Below are positions 8,438 through 17,193 of a DNA stretch of 50,306 nt, in pieces; position 1 is the first letter of the stretch; every line of letters begins with the position of its first letter. Origin of the DNA: Methylophilaceae bacterium (lineage in GTDB: Bacteria; Pseudomonadota; Gammaproteobacteria; Burkholderiales; Methylophilaceae); assembly GCA_014378915.1 (NCBI GenBank), contig JACMMS010000056.1, positions 1 through 50,306 on the forward strand, given 5' to 3'. The notes beneath the pieces are model-generated. The model ran no database searches. It saw nothing but the letters and a program-made list of their open reading frames with translations, and was not told the origin of the DNA. The translations under genes were made by a program, and so were the position numbers.

Positions 8438-10585
8438 ATGGAATTTCTTAAAATCATGCATTTACGTGGGCCCAATATATGGACATACCGTCCCGTTCTA
8501 GAGGCTTGGCTTGATATCGGCGTATTGGAAGATTCTCCTTCTAATCTCATGTCAGGTTTTTACGAGCGATTGACTGCATGGTTACCTTCGTTGGCTCAAC
8601 ATCGTTGTGGTATTGGTGAGCTAGGGGGCTTCCTATTACGTTTGCGCGAGGGTACTTGGTCAGGGCATATTCTGGAACACGTTACACTAGAATTACAAAC
8701 ATTAGCAGGTATGCAAGGTGGTTTTGGTAAAGCGCGCAGCACCTCGGTGCGCGGTGTTTACAAAGTTGTGGTACGTTCACGGGATGAAAAAGTGAGTCGT
8801 GCTGCTCTATATGCAGGGCGTGATTTAGTCATGGCTGCCATTGAAGATAAGCCTTTTGATGTATCCGCTGCCATTAGCCATTTACGTGTCATGGTAGATG
8901 CGCTTTGCTTAGGCCCAAGTACCGCTTGTATTGTCGCTGCCGCTACAGAGCGGCGTATTCCCTCTATTCGTTTAACGGATGGTAACTTAGTTCAGTTGGG
9001 CTATGGTGCACGTCAGCATCGTGTTTGGACAGCAGAAACTGATAAAACCAGCGCGATAGCTGAAGGTATTTCGCGTGATAAAGATTTAACTAAAAGTTTG
9101 CTACAAGCTTGCGGAGTGCCAGTGCCAGAAGGTAGTGTTGTAGAGACTGCAGCTGAGGCTTGGGAAGCGGCACTAGACATTGGCTTGCCAGTCGTTGTCA
9201 AACCAACGGATGGTAATCATGGACGTGGTGTGTCAATGGAATTAATGACACAGCTTGAAGTAGAAGCAGCGTTCAGACTAGCCGATGAAGAAGGCAGTGA
9301 AGTGCTTGTGGAGCGTTTTGTGCGCGGCCATGAACATCGGTTACTAATTGTAGGCGGTAAGCTGGCAGCGGCAGCGCGTGGTGAATCAATTTCTGTGTTT
9401 GGCAATGGCGTCTTTACTATTCGCCAGCTCATTGAATTGCAAATCAATACGGATCCTAGACGGGGTGTAGAGGAAGAGTTTCCGCTTGAGCCTATATTAA
9501 TTGATCAAAATCCTGCGGTGATTTTTGAAATTGAACGTCAGGGATATGCGGTGGACGCTGTTTTACCAAAAGGTGAATCGATTATTGTGCAGCGCAATGG
9601 CAATGTGGCATGTGATGTTACTGATTTAGTACATCCTGAGGTTGCCGCGGTGGCAGCATTAGCTGCACGTATCGTTGGCCTAGATGTTGCAGGCATCGAT
9701 ATTGTCGCTTTAGATATTTCTAAACCTTTAGCACCTCAGCAAGGCGCGATTGTAGAAGTGAATGCTGGCCCTGGTTTACTCATGCATCTTAAGCCAGCTG
9801 AAGGACAGCCACGCCCAGTAGGAAAAGCGATTGTGGATAGTTTATTTGCACAAAATCAGAGTGGCCGCATTCCAATAGTTGGTATTTCTGGTAGTAGCGG
9901 TAAGACCTTGGTTTCAAGAATATTAGCAAGATTAATTCATTTAAACGGCCAGCATGTTGGGCTTGCTTGCAGTGATGGCCTCTATGTGGGAGAGCGTCAA
10001 GTCGAAAAGAAGAATAGTTCAACTTGGGCAGCTTCACAAAAACTGTTGATGAATCGCAAGATTGAAGCGGCAGTTATTGAAAATAGTGTGACGACTATTT
10101 TGACAGAAGGTTTAGGCTACGATCGCTGTCAAGTTGGCATCATTACTAATATCGACCCAGTACAGCATTTTGGTGAGCATTACATAGAAACCTATGATCA
10201 GGTTTATAACGTGATGCGTACTCAAATTGATGTTGTGCTGGACGATGGCGTAGCAGTACTTAACGCAGCCGATCCAATGTCGGCAGAAATCGCTCAATTA
10301 TGTGATGGAGAAGTTATTTTCTTTGCCAAAGAAGCCAATCTTCCTGTTATTGAAGCGCATTTAAAACAAGGTGGGCGTGCTGTTATTCAGGAAGAAGGGC
10401 GCTTACTTCTGGTAACTGGATCTCATAAGCTTTTATTCGCGCAGTCGGAAAAAGTCCCCATGTTAGTCACAGAGAATGTTTGTTTGGATCATGTGTTGGC
10501 TGCAGTGGCTGGCGCATGGGCGTTGGGAGTATCTCCCAATTTGATAAGTGCGGGCATTAACACCTTTAAAGCGAAGAAAATTTAG
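8438..10585 (+). CDS. Short cyanophycin synthetase paralogue (CphA2-like)
   Basis: A 715-residue protein with the CphA plan cut short. The N domain (1 to about 160) carries H77-I-L-E80-H81 in WSGHILEHVTLELQ. The ATP-grasp domain (about 220-480) has VVKPTDGNHGRGVS, LVERFVRGHEHRLL and VEVNAGPGLLMHLKP and looks intact. A MurE-like centre starts with GISGSSGKT at about 482, but the motif that reads ETARGG in the downstream paralogue is ENSVTT here. The chain ends at NTFKAKKI, so the third ligase domain (about 150 residues) is absent. ATG at 8438 is chosen over TTG at 8435 because the paralogue has the same two-codon arrangement. It may act on beta-Asp-Arg dipeptides as cyanobacterial CphA2 does, or assist CphA; both are inference. 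Confidence 0.88.
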   Translation: MEFLKIMHLRGPNIWTYRPVLEAWLDIGVLEDSPSNLMSGFYERLTAWLPSLAQHRCGIGELGGFLLRLREGTWSGHILEHVTLELQTLAGMQGGFGKARSTSVRGVYKVVVRSRDEKVSRAALYAGRDLVMAAIEDKPFDVSAAISHLRVMVDALCLGPSTACIVAAATERRIPSIRLTDGNLVQLGYGARQHRVWTAETDKTSAIAEGISRDKDLTKSLLQACGVPVPEGSVVETAAEAWEAALDIGLPVVVKPTDGNHGRGVSMELMTQLEVEAAFRLADEEGSEVLVERFVRGHEHRLLIVGGKLAAAARGESISVFGNGVFTIRQLIELQINTDPRRGVEEEFPLEPILIDQNPAVIFEIERQGYAVDAVLPKGESIIVQRNGNVACDVTDLVHPEVAAVAALAARIVGLDVAGIDIVALDISKPLAPQQGAIVEVNAGPGLLMHLKPAEGQPRPVGKAIVDSLFAQNQSGRIPIVGISGSSGKTLVSRILARLIHLNGQHVGLACSDGLYVGERQVEKKNSSTWAASQKLLMNRKIEAAVIENSVTTILTEGLGYDRCQVGIITNIDPVQHFGEHYIETYDQVYNVMRTQIDVVLDDGVAVLNAADPMSAEIAQLCDGEVIFFAKEANLPVIEAHLKQGGRAVIQEEGRLLLVTGSHKLLFAQSEKVPMLVTENVCLDHVLAAVAGAWALGVSPNLISAGINTFKAKKI

Positions 10586-10625
10586 AGCGAAACAGGTATA
10601 GAGCGAAGCAAATTTAAAGCAGAAC
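10570..10625 (+). repeat. Imperfect 24-bp direct repeat spanning the end of the short cphA gene
   Basis: Two 24-bp units, 10570-10593 and 10602-10625, agree at 20 of 24 positions (both begin AGCGAAG and share AAATTTA). The first unit contains the TAG stop of the short synthetase gene; the second lies in the gap before the full-length one. The repeat may mark the event that trimmed the gene. Confidence 0.6.
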
Positions 10626-10693
10626 AAGTCCATTCTCAACGCTGATGACATCGATTAATTTGCATATTTAACTAAAACAAGGAAAGCTGTTTG

Positions 10694-13273
10694 ATGGAAG
10701 TTTCACGTACACGCGCGTTGCGCGGCCCAAATTTGTGGAGCCGTCATACTGCCATTGAAGCGGTTGTTTCTTGCACCGCTGAAGAATGCGCTATTGCTCA
10801 TATCCATGGCTTTGAATTAAAACTTCGCGAGCGTTTTCCTGAAATTGGATTATTACAGCAAAGTGGCCACTCAAAATCAGTATCCATGGCGCATGTGCTG
10901 GAAGTTGCAGCACTTGGTTTGCAATCACAAGCTGGTTGCCCAGTCACCTTTAGCTTGACTTCCGCGACACCAGAGGATGGCATATTTCAAGTGGTGGTTG
11001 AGTATAGCGAGGAAGCGGTTGGCCGTCTTGCACTCAAATTAGCTTTAAACCTATACGAGGCTGCTGTTGCTGATACACCATTTGACTTGGCTAGCGCCAT
11101 CGCCGAGTTAAAAGATTTGGATGAGGATGTGCGTTTAGGACCAAGCACTGGCGCCATTGTGCAAGCAGCGGTTACCAGAGGGATTCCGTATCGCAGACTT
11201 ACTGAAGGTAGCTTGGTGCAGTTTGGCTGGGGAAGTAAACAGCGCCGTATACAAGCCGCTGAAACTGATTGCAGCAGTGCAATTGCTGAATCTATTGCAC
11301 AAGATAAAGAGTTAACTAAAAAACTACTTGATGTTGCTGGAGTGCCAGTGCCCTACGGCAGAGAAGTTACAGATATTGAAGATGCATGGTTAGCAATGGC
11401 TGAAATAGGAGCATCAGTAGTGGTGAAGCCTAAAGATGGCAATCAGGGCAAAGGCGTAACAGTCAATATTCATACGCGTGAGCAGCTTAATATTGCCTAT
11501 GCAGCCGCGGCAGAAATTAGCGAAGAAGTGTTGGTTGAAAGATTTATCCCAGGCAGCGACTTTCGTTTGTTGGTGATTGGTGATCAGCTAGTCGCAGCAG
11601 CAAGGCGCGAGCCACCATTGGTTGTCGGTGATGGTAAAAAAAGCGTTCGTGAGCTAGTGCAGCAAGTGAACCTTGATCCACGCCGTGGTGCAGGACACGC
11701 GACTTCACTCACAAAAATTAAGATTGATGATATCGCTTTAGCTAGCTTAAGCGAACAAAATTTAACAGCCGATTCAGTGCCGCGCAAGGGTACACGTATT
11801 GTTTTACGTAATAACGCTAATTTAAGCACCGGTGGTACGGCAACTGACGTGACGGATGATGTGCATCCTGAAATGGCTGCTAGTGCTGTGGCTGCTGCGC
11901 AAATGATAGGTTTAGATATTTGCGGTGTAGATATCGTGTGTGACAGTGTATTGCATCCGCTAGAGCAACAAGGTGGTGGGGTGGTGGAAGTAAATGCTGC
12001 ACCAGGTTTACGCATGCACTTACAACCTTCTTTTGGTAAAGGACGTAATGTTGGCGAGGCGATTGTATCTAGTATGTTCACTCAAGACGAGAATGGGCGC
12101 ATTCCGCTAGTGACCGTCGCGGGTACTAATGGCAAAACCACTACTGTACGTTTGATAGCGCACATTATTGGCGCACAAGGATTACGTGTAGGCATGACCA
12201 ATTCTGATGGCGTTTATATTCAAGGTAGCCGTATTGATACTGGGGATTGTAGCGGCCCAAAAAGTGCACGCAATGTCTTAATGCATCCAGATGTGGATGC
12301 CGCTGTTTTTGAAACTGCACGTGGAGGAGTGCTGCGAGAGGGCTTAGCATTTGACCGCTGTAATGTAGCCGTGGTGACTAACATCGGCGTAGGTGATCAT
12401 TTGGGTTTAAGCTACATCACAACGGTAGAAGATTTAGCGGTAGTGAAGCGTGTAGTTGTTCAGAACGTTGCGCCAGATGGCATGGCTGTTCTTAATGCGG
12501 CTGATCCGATGACCGCGAAAATGGCGAGTGCGTGCCCAGGCGCCGTTACATTTTTTGCGCAAAATCGTCACCACCCGTTAATGGATACCCAACGCGCTCA
12601 AGGTCGTCGTGTTGTTTACGTACAAAGTGGCTTTATCGTGGCTGCTCAAAATCAGACTGAAGAGCACTTTGATTTGGCAGAAATTCCAATGACTAGAAAT
12701 GGCACCATAGGCTTTCAAGTTGAAAATGTCATGGCTGCTATCGGTGCAGCTTGGGCGCTAAATGTTGATTGGAACATTATTCGTAATGCCATTAGTAGCT
12801 TTGTAAGTGATGTACAAACTGCTCCTGGACGATTCAATTTCTTTGATTACAAAGGCGCGAGTGTTATTGCTGACTACGGTCATAATCCTGATGCAATACT
12901 CGCATTAGTATCCGCTATAGAATCTATCCCAGCAAAAAGGCGCTTTGTTGTTATTAGCGGTGCAGGAGATAGGCGTGATATCGATATCAGCCGTCAATCT
13001 GAAATATTAGGCGATGCATTTGACGAAATTATTTTGTTTCAAGATCAATGCCAGCGTGGACGAGCAGATGGTGAAGTATTGCAACTTTTACAAAAAGGGT
13101 TGGTTAATGCAAAGCGCGCCGCAAAAATAAACGAAGTACTCGGTGAGTTTTTAGCAATTGATGATGCCCTTTCTCGCTTAAACGAAGGCGATTTGTGTTT
13201 AATTCTTATTGACCAAATTGATGAAGCGCTTGCACACATCACACAACGCGTTGATGAGTTACGTTTTGTTTGA
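10694..13273 (+). CDS. cphA: Full-length cyanophycin synthetase (CphA1-like)
   Basis: CphA adds Asp and then Arg, using ATP, to build multi-L-arginyl-poly-L-aspartate. The 859-residue protein has the conserved start MEVSRTRALRGPNLWS, an N domain, an ATP-grasp domain (VVKPKDGNQGKGVT, VLVERFIPGSDFRLL, VEVNAAPGLRMHL) and a complete MurE-like ligase part. The ligase part has TVAGTNGKTTTV (P-loop near residue 477), ETARGGVLREGL, VTNIGVGDHLG and DYGHNPDA in the last domain. In the N domain the HxxEH motif of the upstream paralogue reads H67-V-L-E70-V71, so its second His is missing. ATG at 10694 fits the family start; TTG at 10691 is also open. It lies 108 bp behind the short paralogue and is probably co-transcribed with it. 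Confidence 0.95.
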   Translation: MEVSRTRALRGPNLWSRHTAIEAVVSCTAEECAIAHIHGFELKLRERFPEIGLLQQSGHSKSVSMAHVLEVAALGLQSQAGCPVTFSLTSATPEDGIFQVVVEYSEEAVGRLALKLALNLYEAAVADTPFDLASAIAELKDLDEDVRLGPSTGAIVQAAVTRGIPYRRLTEGSLVQFGWGSKQRRIQAAETDCSSAIAESIAQDKELTKKLLDVAGVPVPYGREVTDIEDAWLAMAEIGASVVVKPKDGNQGKGVTVNIHTREQLNIAYAAAAEISEEVLVERFIPGSDFRLLVIGDQLVAAARREPPLVVGDGKKSVRELVQQVNLDPRRGAGHATSLTKIKIDDIALASLSEQNLTADSVPRKGTRIVLRNNANLSTGGTATDVTDDVHPEMAASAVAAAQMIGLDICGVDIVCDSVLHPLEQQGGGVVEVNAAPGLRMHLQPSFGKGRNVGEAIVSSMFTQDENGRIPLVTVAGTNGKTTTVRLIAHIIGAQGLRVGMTNSDGVYIQGSRIDTGDCSGPKSARNVLMHPDVDAAVFETARGGVLREGLAFDRCNVAVVTNIGVGDHLGLSYITTVEDLAVVKRVVVQNVAPDGMAVLNAADPMTAKMASACPGAVTFFAQNRHHPLMDTQRAQGRRVVYVQSGFIVAAQNQTEEHFDLAEIPMTRNGTIGFQVENVMAAIGAAWALNVDWNIIRNAISSFVSDVQTAPGRFNFFDYKGASVIADYGHNPDAILALVSAIESIPAKRRFVVISGAGDRRDIDISRQSEILGDAFDEIILFQDQCQRGRADGEVLQLLQKGLVNAKRAAKINEVLGEFLAIDDALSRLNEGDLCLILIDQIDEALAHITQRVDELRFV

Positions 13274-13305
13274 CTGAGCTTTAATTAGCTTAATATGTAA
13301 TCATT

Positions 13306-13350
13306 AAAAATCAAGCCATCAGCACTATTAGTGCCGATGGCTTGATTTTT
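13306..13350 (+). terminator. Strong terminator behind the cyanophycin synthetases
   Basis: A perfect 15-bp stem (AAAAATCAAGCCATC at 13306-13320 pairing with 13336-13350) encloses a second short stem GCAC/GTGC. The descending arm ends in a T-run and the ascending arm begins with an A-run, so it could work in both directions. Confidence 0.9.
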
Positions 13351-13425
13351 ATCCCTGTGTCATTCATCTTTGCTGCAATCTTCATGTGCTTCGCATTCTT
13401 AATTGCTTACAATTCATATTTTTAA

Positions 13426-13578
13426 ATGAAAAAAATCACTTTATTTTTACTAGTTTCCATCATCTGGATTGCCGGACGGTTTGAAAATCCAATGAGCTAT
13501 GATTTACTTACTGCTCAAAATGACTTATGCTTGACGCAAACAGAAGTGGTAGAAAAAAATATTTTATCGTCATTATAA
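13426..13578 (+). CDS. Possible small membrane or exported peptide, 50 residues
   Basis: An ATG-started frame encodes MKKITLFLLVSIIWIAGRF followed by a polar tail (NPMSYDLLTAQNDLC...) and ends at TAA. A Lys-rich start followed by one hydrophobic stretch is the layout of a signal peptide or single membrane anchor. No family is recognised and no clear ribosome binding site is seen (upstream is TTTTTAA). It lies in the 408-bp gap between the cyanophycin terminator and the DUF535 gene; nothing else is evident in that gap. Confidence 0.35.
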   Translation: MKKITLFLLVSIIWIAGRFENPMSYDLLTAQNDLCLTQTEVVEKNILSSL

Positions 13579-13681
13579 TTGTTTGTTGACGTAATGATAA
13601 GCCTGGTATTCGTCTGCTTAATAAGCATATTAATGAAATGTAATAAAAATGGGAATGTGTTAATGTGTTTCAGGGATTACG

Positions 13682-14563
13682 TTGAATTTAGAAATTATTA
13701 AAGCGGGTAAACAGATTTATCCGATTACTTCAGTCAAAAATATTATTCGACGACTAAAGTTTTTTATTCGCGCAAAACGCAATGAAAAGACTTTAGAGCA
13801 TTTTATCCATGCAATCAATCAACAGGGAAATGCCTCAGTTCTTGAGCATCAGCCTCATGTCCTCGGTGCTGTAGAGTGGCCATATATTCATAAAAATTGG
13901 ACTGTAGAAGAACGCTTTGATGCAATGCTGCAGCATTATGCATTGATTAAAACACAGTCAAAATTTTTGCAGAATATTAATCAGCAATCTAATAAAATAC
14001 TAGATTTACATGAATACTCTCCCAATGCTTATCTTGTTTTAGATCGTCCAACTTGGTTTGCACGTGAAGGTGAAATTGTATTAAGTCTGTTTAAAGAAAA
14101 TCATCGTATCAAATCTATTGCTTTTACATTAGCTAAGGTAAACGATGATTTAATTATTTATATTGGCGCTATACAAGGTATCACAGCTGGCGATGATTCA
14201 TTGACAATGTTCAAAACAATCACCAAAGACTTAGAAGGTTTAAGGCCTAAAAGTTTTATAATTGAAGTCGTTAGAATATTGGCGAATAAAATGGGTGTAA
14301 AAAAAATATTGGCTATTTCTGATGCAAATAGACACCATCATCACGCTTACTTTCGAGGCAGCCTTAATAAAATGCTCATTAGTAACTATGATGATACTTG
14401 GGCGGATCATCAGGGAGAGCAAGTGATTGATGGTTTTTATTTGATACCTGTAGAAGAGCATAGAAGAAATATTGTAGATATATCGTCAAATAAGCGTGCG
14501 ATGTACAGGCGACGCTATCAAATGCTTGAGCAAATTAAGCAGTCGATTTCAACGTTAAATTAA
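13682..14563 (+). CDS. DUF535 (VirK/YbjX-like) protein
   Basis: A 293-residue protein resembling the VirK/YbjX (DUF535) family. Typical pieces are GAVEWPYIHKNW (about residues 62-73), ERFDAMLQHY, REGEIVLSLF, IGAIQG and VRILANKMGVKKILAISDANRHHHH. Members are linked to membrane and antimicrobial-peptide resistance in enterics, but the biochemical activity is not known. TTG at 13682 is the only usable start, because the frame is closed by TAA at 13661 with no ATG or GTG between; AGGGA at 13672-13676 supports it as a ribosome binding site. No signal peptide is seen. galE follows 31 bp downstream. Confidence 0.8.
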   Translation: MNLEIIKAGKQIYPITSVKNIIRRLKFFIRAKRNEKTLEHFIHAINQQGNASVLEHQPHVLGAVEWPYIHKNWTVEERFDAMLQHYALIKTQSKFLQNINQQSNKILDLHEYSPNAYLVLDRPTWFAREGEIVLSLFKENHRIKSIAFTLAKVNDDLIIYIGAIQGITAGDDSLTMFKTITKDLEGLRPKSFIIEVVRILANKMGVKKILAISDANRHHHHAYFRGSLNKMLISNYDDTWADHQGEQVIDGFYLIPVEEHRRNIVDISSNKRAMYRRRYQMLEQIKQSISTLN

Positions 14564-14594
14564 AGCTTTAAAACTAAAGTATTAAGAGGTATTT

Positions 14595-15614
14595 ATGGCA
14601 ATACTTGTTGTAGGCGGAGCTGGTTATATAGGATCACATACTTGTGTGCAGTTATTGGCAGCGGGCTACGAAATTTTAGTGCTAGATAATTTAATTAATA
14701 GCAAGCCAGAATCACTTGCTCGTATTAAACATATTTCTGGGCGTGATTTTCCTTTCATACAAGCAGACATTAGAGATAAAGCCGCTTTGGAAGCGGTATT
14801 TAAAGCGCATAAAATTGAGGCCGTTATTAATTTTGCAGGTCTAAAGGCCGTGGGTGAGTCTACTCAAAAGCCACTTCTATATTTTGATAACAATGTGTAC
14901 GGTAGCATTGTGTTGCTTCAGGTGATGGTCGAGGCTAACGTTAAAACCCTCGTGTTTAGCTCATCTGCCACTGTTTATGGCGACCCAGCTAGTGTTCCAA
15001 TTAAAGAAGATTTTCCGCTTTCTGCTACTAATCCTTATGGGCGCACTAAGCTTATGATAGAAGATATGTTACGCGATTTACAGCAAGCAGATAATGGCTG
15101 GAGTATTGCATTACTGCGCTATTTTAATCCGATAGGTGCGCATGAATGTGGCCTAATTGGCGAGGACCCCAACGGCATTCCCAACAATCTGCTTCCCTAT
15201 ATTGCGCAAGTCGCTGTTGGTAGATTGGCAAAATTATGCGTATTTGGTGATGATTATCAAACTTTAGATGGTACGGGTGTTCGAGATTATATTCACGTAA
15301 TGGACTTGGCAGATGGTCATGTTGCAGCTTTGCGTTACCTTTTAGAGAACACTGGTTTGGTTGCAATTAATTTAGGCACTGGCATTGGCTATTCTGTGCT
15401 TGAAGTCGTTGCTGCTTTTAGTCAGGCATCGGATAAGCAAATCCCCTATGAGTTTTTGCCACGCAGAGCTGGAGACGTAGCTATTAACTATGCAGATGCA
15501 TCTAAGGCCATGCATTTGCTTGGTTGGCAGGCTAAGCGTAATTTGCATACCATGTGTGCTGATAGTTGGCGTTGGCAGGTGGGTAATCCCCTTGGATATG
15601 GCGATGCTAAGTAA
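14595..15614 (+). CDS. galE: UDP-glucose 4-epimerase
   Basis: GalE interconverts UDP-glucose and UDP-galactose using tightly bound NAD+, supplying galactose for surface polysaccharide. The 339-residue protein has the Rossmann motif GGAGYIGSH at 7-15, the FSSSATVYG segment and the catalytic YGRTK (Tyr-x3-Lys) at about 147-151. The DGTGVRDYIHVMDLADGH motif follows at about 225-242. Length matches E. coli GalE (338). An SD-like AAGAGG precedes the ATG. It sits between DUF535 and a sugar-phosphate transferase, pointing to exopolysaccharide or LPS rather than galactose catabolism. Confidence 0.95.
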   Translation: MAILVVGGAGYIGSHTCVQLLAAGYEILVLDNLINSKPESLARIKHISGRDFPFIQADIRDKAALEAVFKAHKIEAVINFAGLKAVGESTQKPLLYFDNNVYGSIVLLQVMVEANVKTLVFSSSATVYGDPASVPIKEDFPLSATNPYGRTKLMIEDMLRDLQQADNGWSIALLRYFNPIGAHECGLIGEDPNGIPNNLLPYIAQVAVGRLAKLCVFGDDYQTLDGTGVRDYIHVMDLADGHVAALRYLLENTGLVAINLGTGIGYSVLEVVAAFSQASDKQIPYEFLPRRAGDVAINYADASKAMHLLGWQAKRNLHTMCADSWRWQVGNPLGYGDAK

Positions 15615-15789
15615 AAGCCATTAAAGTGTAAAATAACTATAGCCAATGTTGTGAGCTGCTGATTTCTTATTTACGTTAAATTATAGCATTACAAATTTGG
15701 GTTATACTTCAGTCTTAAATATTAACATTTTTGTGTATGTCTAGTCACTCTAAATTCAGCACTATCGATTATCAATACTTGAGGTTTTT

Positions 15790-17193
15790 ATGAGCTACGG
15801 TCAGAAGCTTAGTTATAGCAAAGAGCTCACTCCGCAAACCTTTATTAAAATGTTGATAGATCCAGTTTTAATAATTGCAACGTTAATTGGCTTAACTGTA
15901 TACGAGCGAGAGCCGCTAGATCCTAAATATTTTGTTTTGTTTATGATTGTGTTTGCCCTAAGTTTTCCGGGAAACTGGTCTAGAGGTAAAACCCTTCGTG
16001 CAGAGATGGAACATATATTTAGTAACTGGCTTTTTATAGTCAGTTTTGTGATTATTTTTGGCTACGCAACTGGCTACATCAATAGCTTTCCTCATGAGTT
16101 GATGGTGGTTTGGCTTTGGCTGACGCCAATCATATTACTTATCGGTCATATTGCGATTAGTAAGTTCTTATCAAGTATTCAATACACCTCCTATGCAAAT
16201 CGAACTGCCGTTATTGTTGGCGTCAGCGATTTAGGCTTGCAGCTACGCAACAAAATGAAAACAGAGGTGGAGCTGAATCTCGAATTCAAAGGTTTTTTTG
16301 ATGATCGTGATCTGCCCAGGTTTAAAAAATTTATTGAAACGCTTTATCTCAGAGAGCATGAGATAATTGGTCAGTATTCATTACTTTCTGAGTATGTAAA
16401 AACTAATGCGATTGATATTATTTATATTGCATTGCCCATGACATCGCAACCTCGAGTGTTGGATTTGCTAGACGATTTAAAAGATACCACTACATCGATT
16501 TATTTTGTACCTGATATTTTTATGTTTGATTTAATACAAGCACGCATTGATGATGTTGCAGGCATTCCGGTGGTAGCTGTATGTGAAACGCCGTTTTCTG
16601 GTATTAATGGTTTAATCAAGCGTGTCAGTGATATTGTCATGACGCTGTTTTTGCTTATACCGTTATCGCCAATCATGCTAATGATTGGTTTAAGCGTCAA
16701 ATTGAGCTCACCTGGCCCAGTATTATTTAAACAAAAGCGCTACGGTTTAGATGGGCAAGAAATACTGGTTTATAAGTTTAGGTCGATGACTGTTACCGAA
16801 AATGGCCACACTGTTGTGCAAGCGACCAAAAATGATAAGCGTGTTACAAAGTTAGGCGCTTTTCTTCGTAAAACTTCGTTAGATGAATTGCCTCAGTTTA
16901 TCAACGTGTTACAAGGTCGTATGAGTATTGTGGGGCCACGGCCGCATGCAGTTTCACACAATGAAACTTACCGAAAAATTATTAAAGGCTACATGATTAG
17001 ACATAAGGTTAAACCTGGAATAACTGGCTGGGCACAAGTTAATGGCTTACGTGGAGAAACGGATACCATAGATAAGATGCAGGCCAGAATTGAGTATGAT
17101 ATTGATTATTTAAGGCAATGGTCATTAGCACTCGATACTAAAATTATTTTTAGAACAGTTTTTCTGGTGTTTATGGACGCTCAGGCTTATTAA
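15790..17193 (+). CDS. Undecaprenyl-phosphate sugar-phosphate transferase (WcaJ-like)
   Basis: A polyprenyl glycosylphosphotransferase that moves a sugar-1-phosphate, usually glucose, onto undecaprenyl phosphate to start a polysaccharide repeat unit. The 467-residue chain has N-terminal membrane helices (about 20-130), a cytosolic Rossmann-like CoA-binding domain (NRTAVIVGVSDLGLQL near 137) and a reentrant hydrophobic segment near 280-300. The C-terminal catalytic domain carries KFRSMTV, KTSLDELPQFINVL, MSIVGPRPHA and KPGITGWAQVNGLRG. The sugar specificity cannot be read. It is probably functionally linked to galE just upstream; no glycosyltransferase cluster follows. Confidence 0.9.
   Translation: MSYGQKLSYSKELTPQTFIKMLIDPVLIIATLIGLTVYEREPLDPKYFVLFMIVFALSFPGNWSRGKTLRAEMEHIFSNWLFIVSFVIIFGYATGYINSFPHELMVVWLWLTPIILLIGHIAISKFLSSIQYTSYANRTAVIVGVSDLGLQLRNKMKTEVELNLEFKGFFDDRDLPRFKKFIETLYLREHEIIGQYSLLSEYVKTNAIDIIYIALPMTSQPRVLDLLDDLKDTTTSIYFVPDIFMFDLIQARIDDVAGIPVVAVCETPFSGINGLIKRVSDIVMTLFLLIPLSPIMLMIGLSVKLSSPGPVLFKQKRYGLDGQEILVYKFRSMTVTENGHTVVQATKNDKRVTKLGAFLRKTSLDELPQFINVLQGRMSIVGPRPHAVSHNETYRKIIKGYMIRHKVKPGITGWAQVNGLRGETDTIDKMQARIEYDIDYLRQWSLALDTKIIFRTVFLVFMDAQAY

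Noticed and set aside
10570-10625. CRISPR-like repeat pair
   Set aside because: Only two imperfect units with an 8-bp gap, no array and no cas genes.
11584-12081. Long minus-strand open frame of 165 codons inside cphA
   Set aside because: It is antisense to a strongly conserved enzyme, and its translation is low-complexity (Ser, Thr, Cys, Pro-rich), as expected for a shadow frame.
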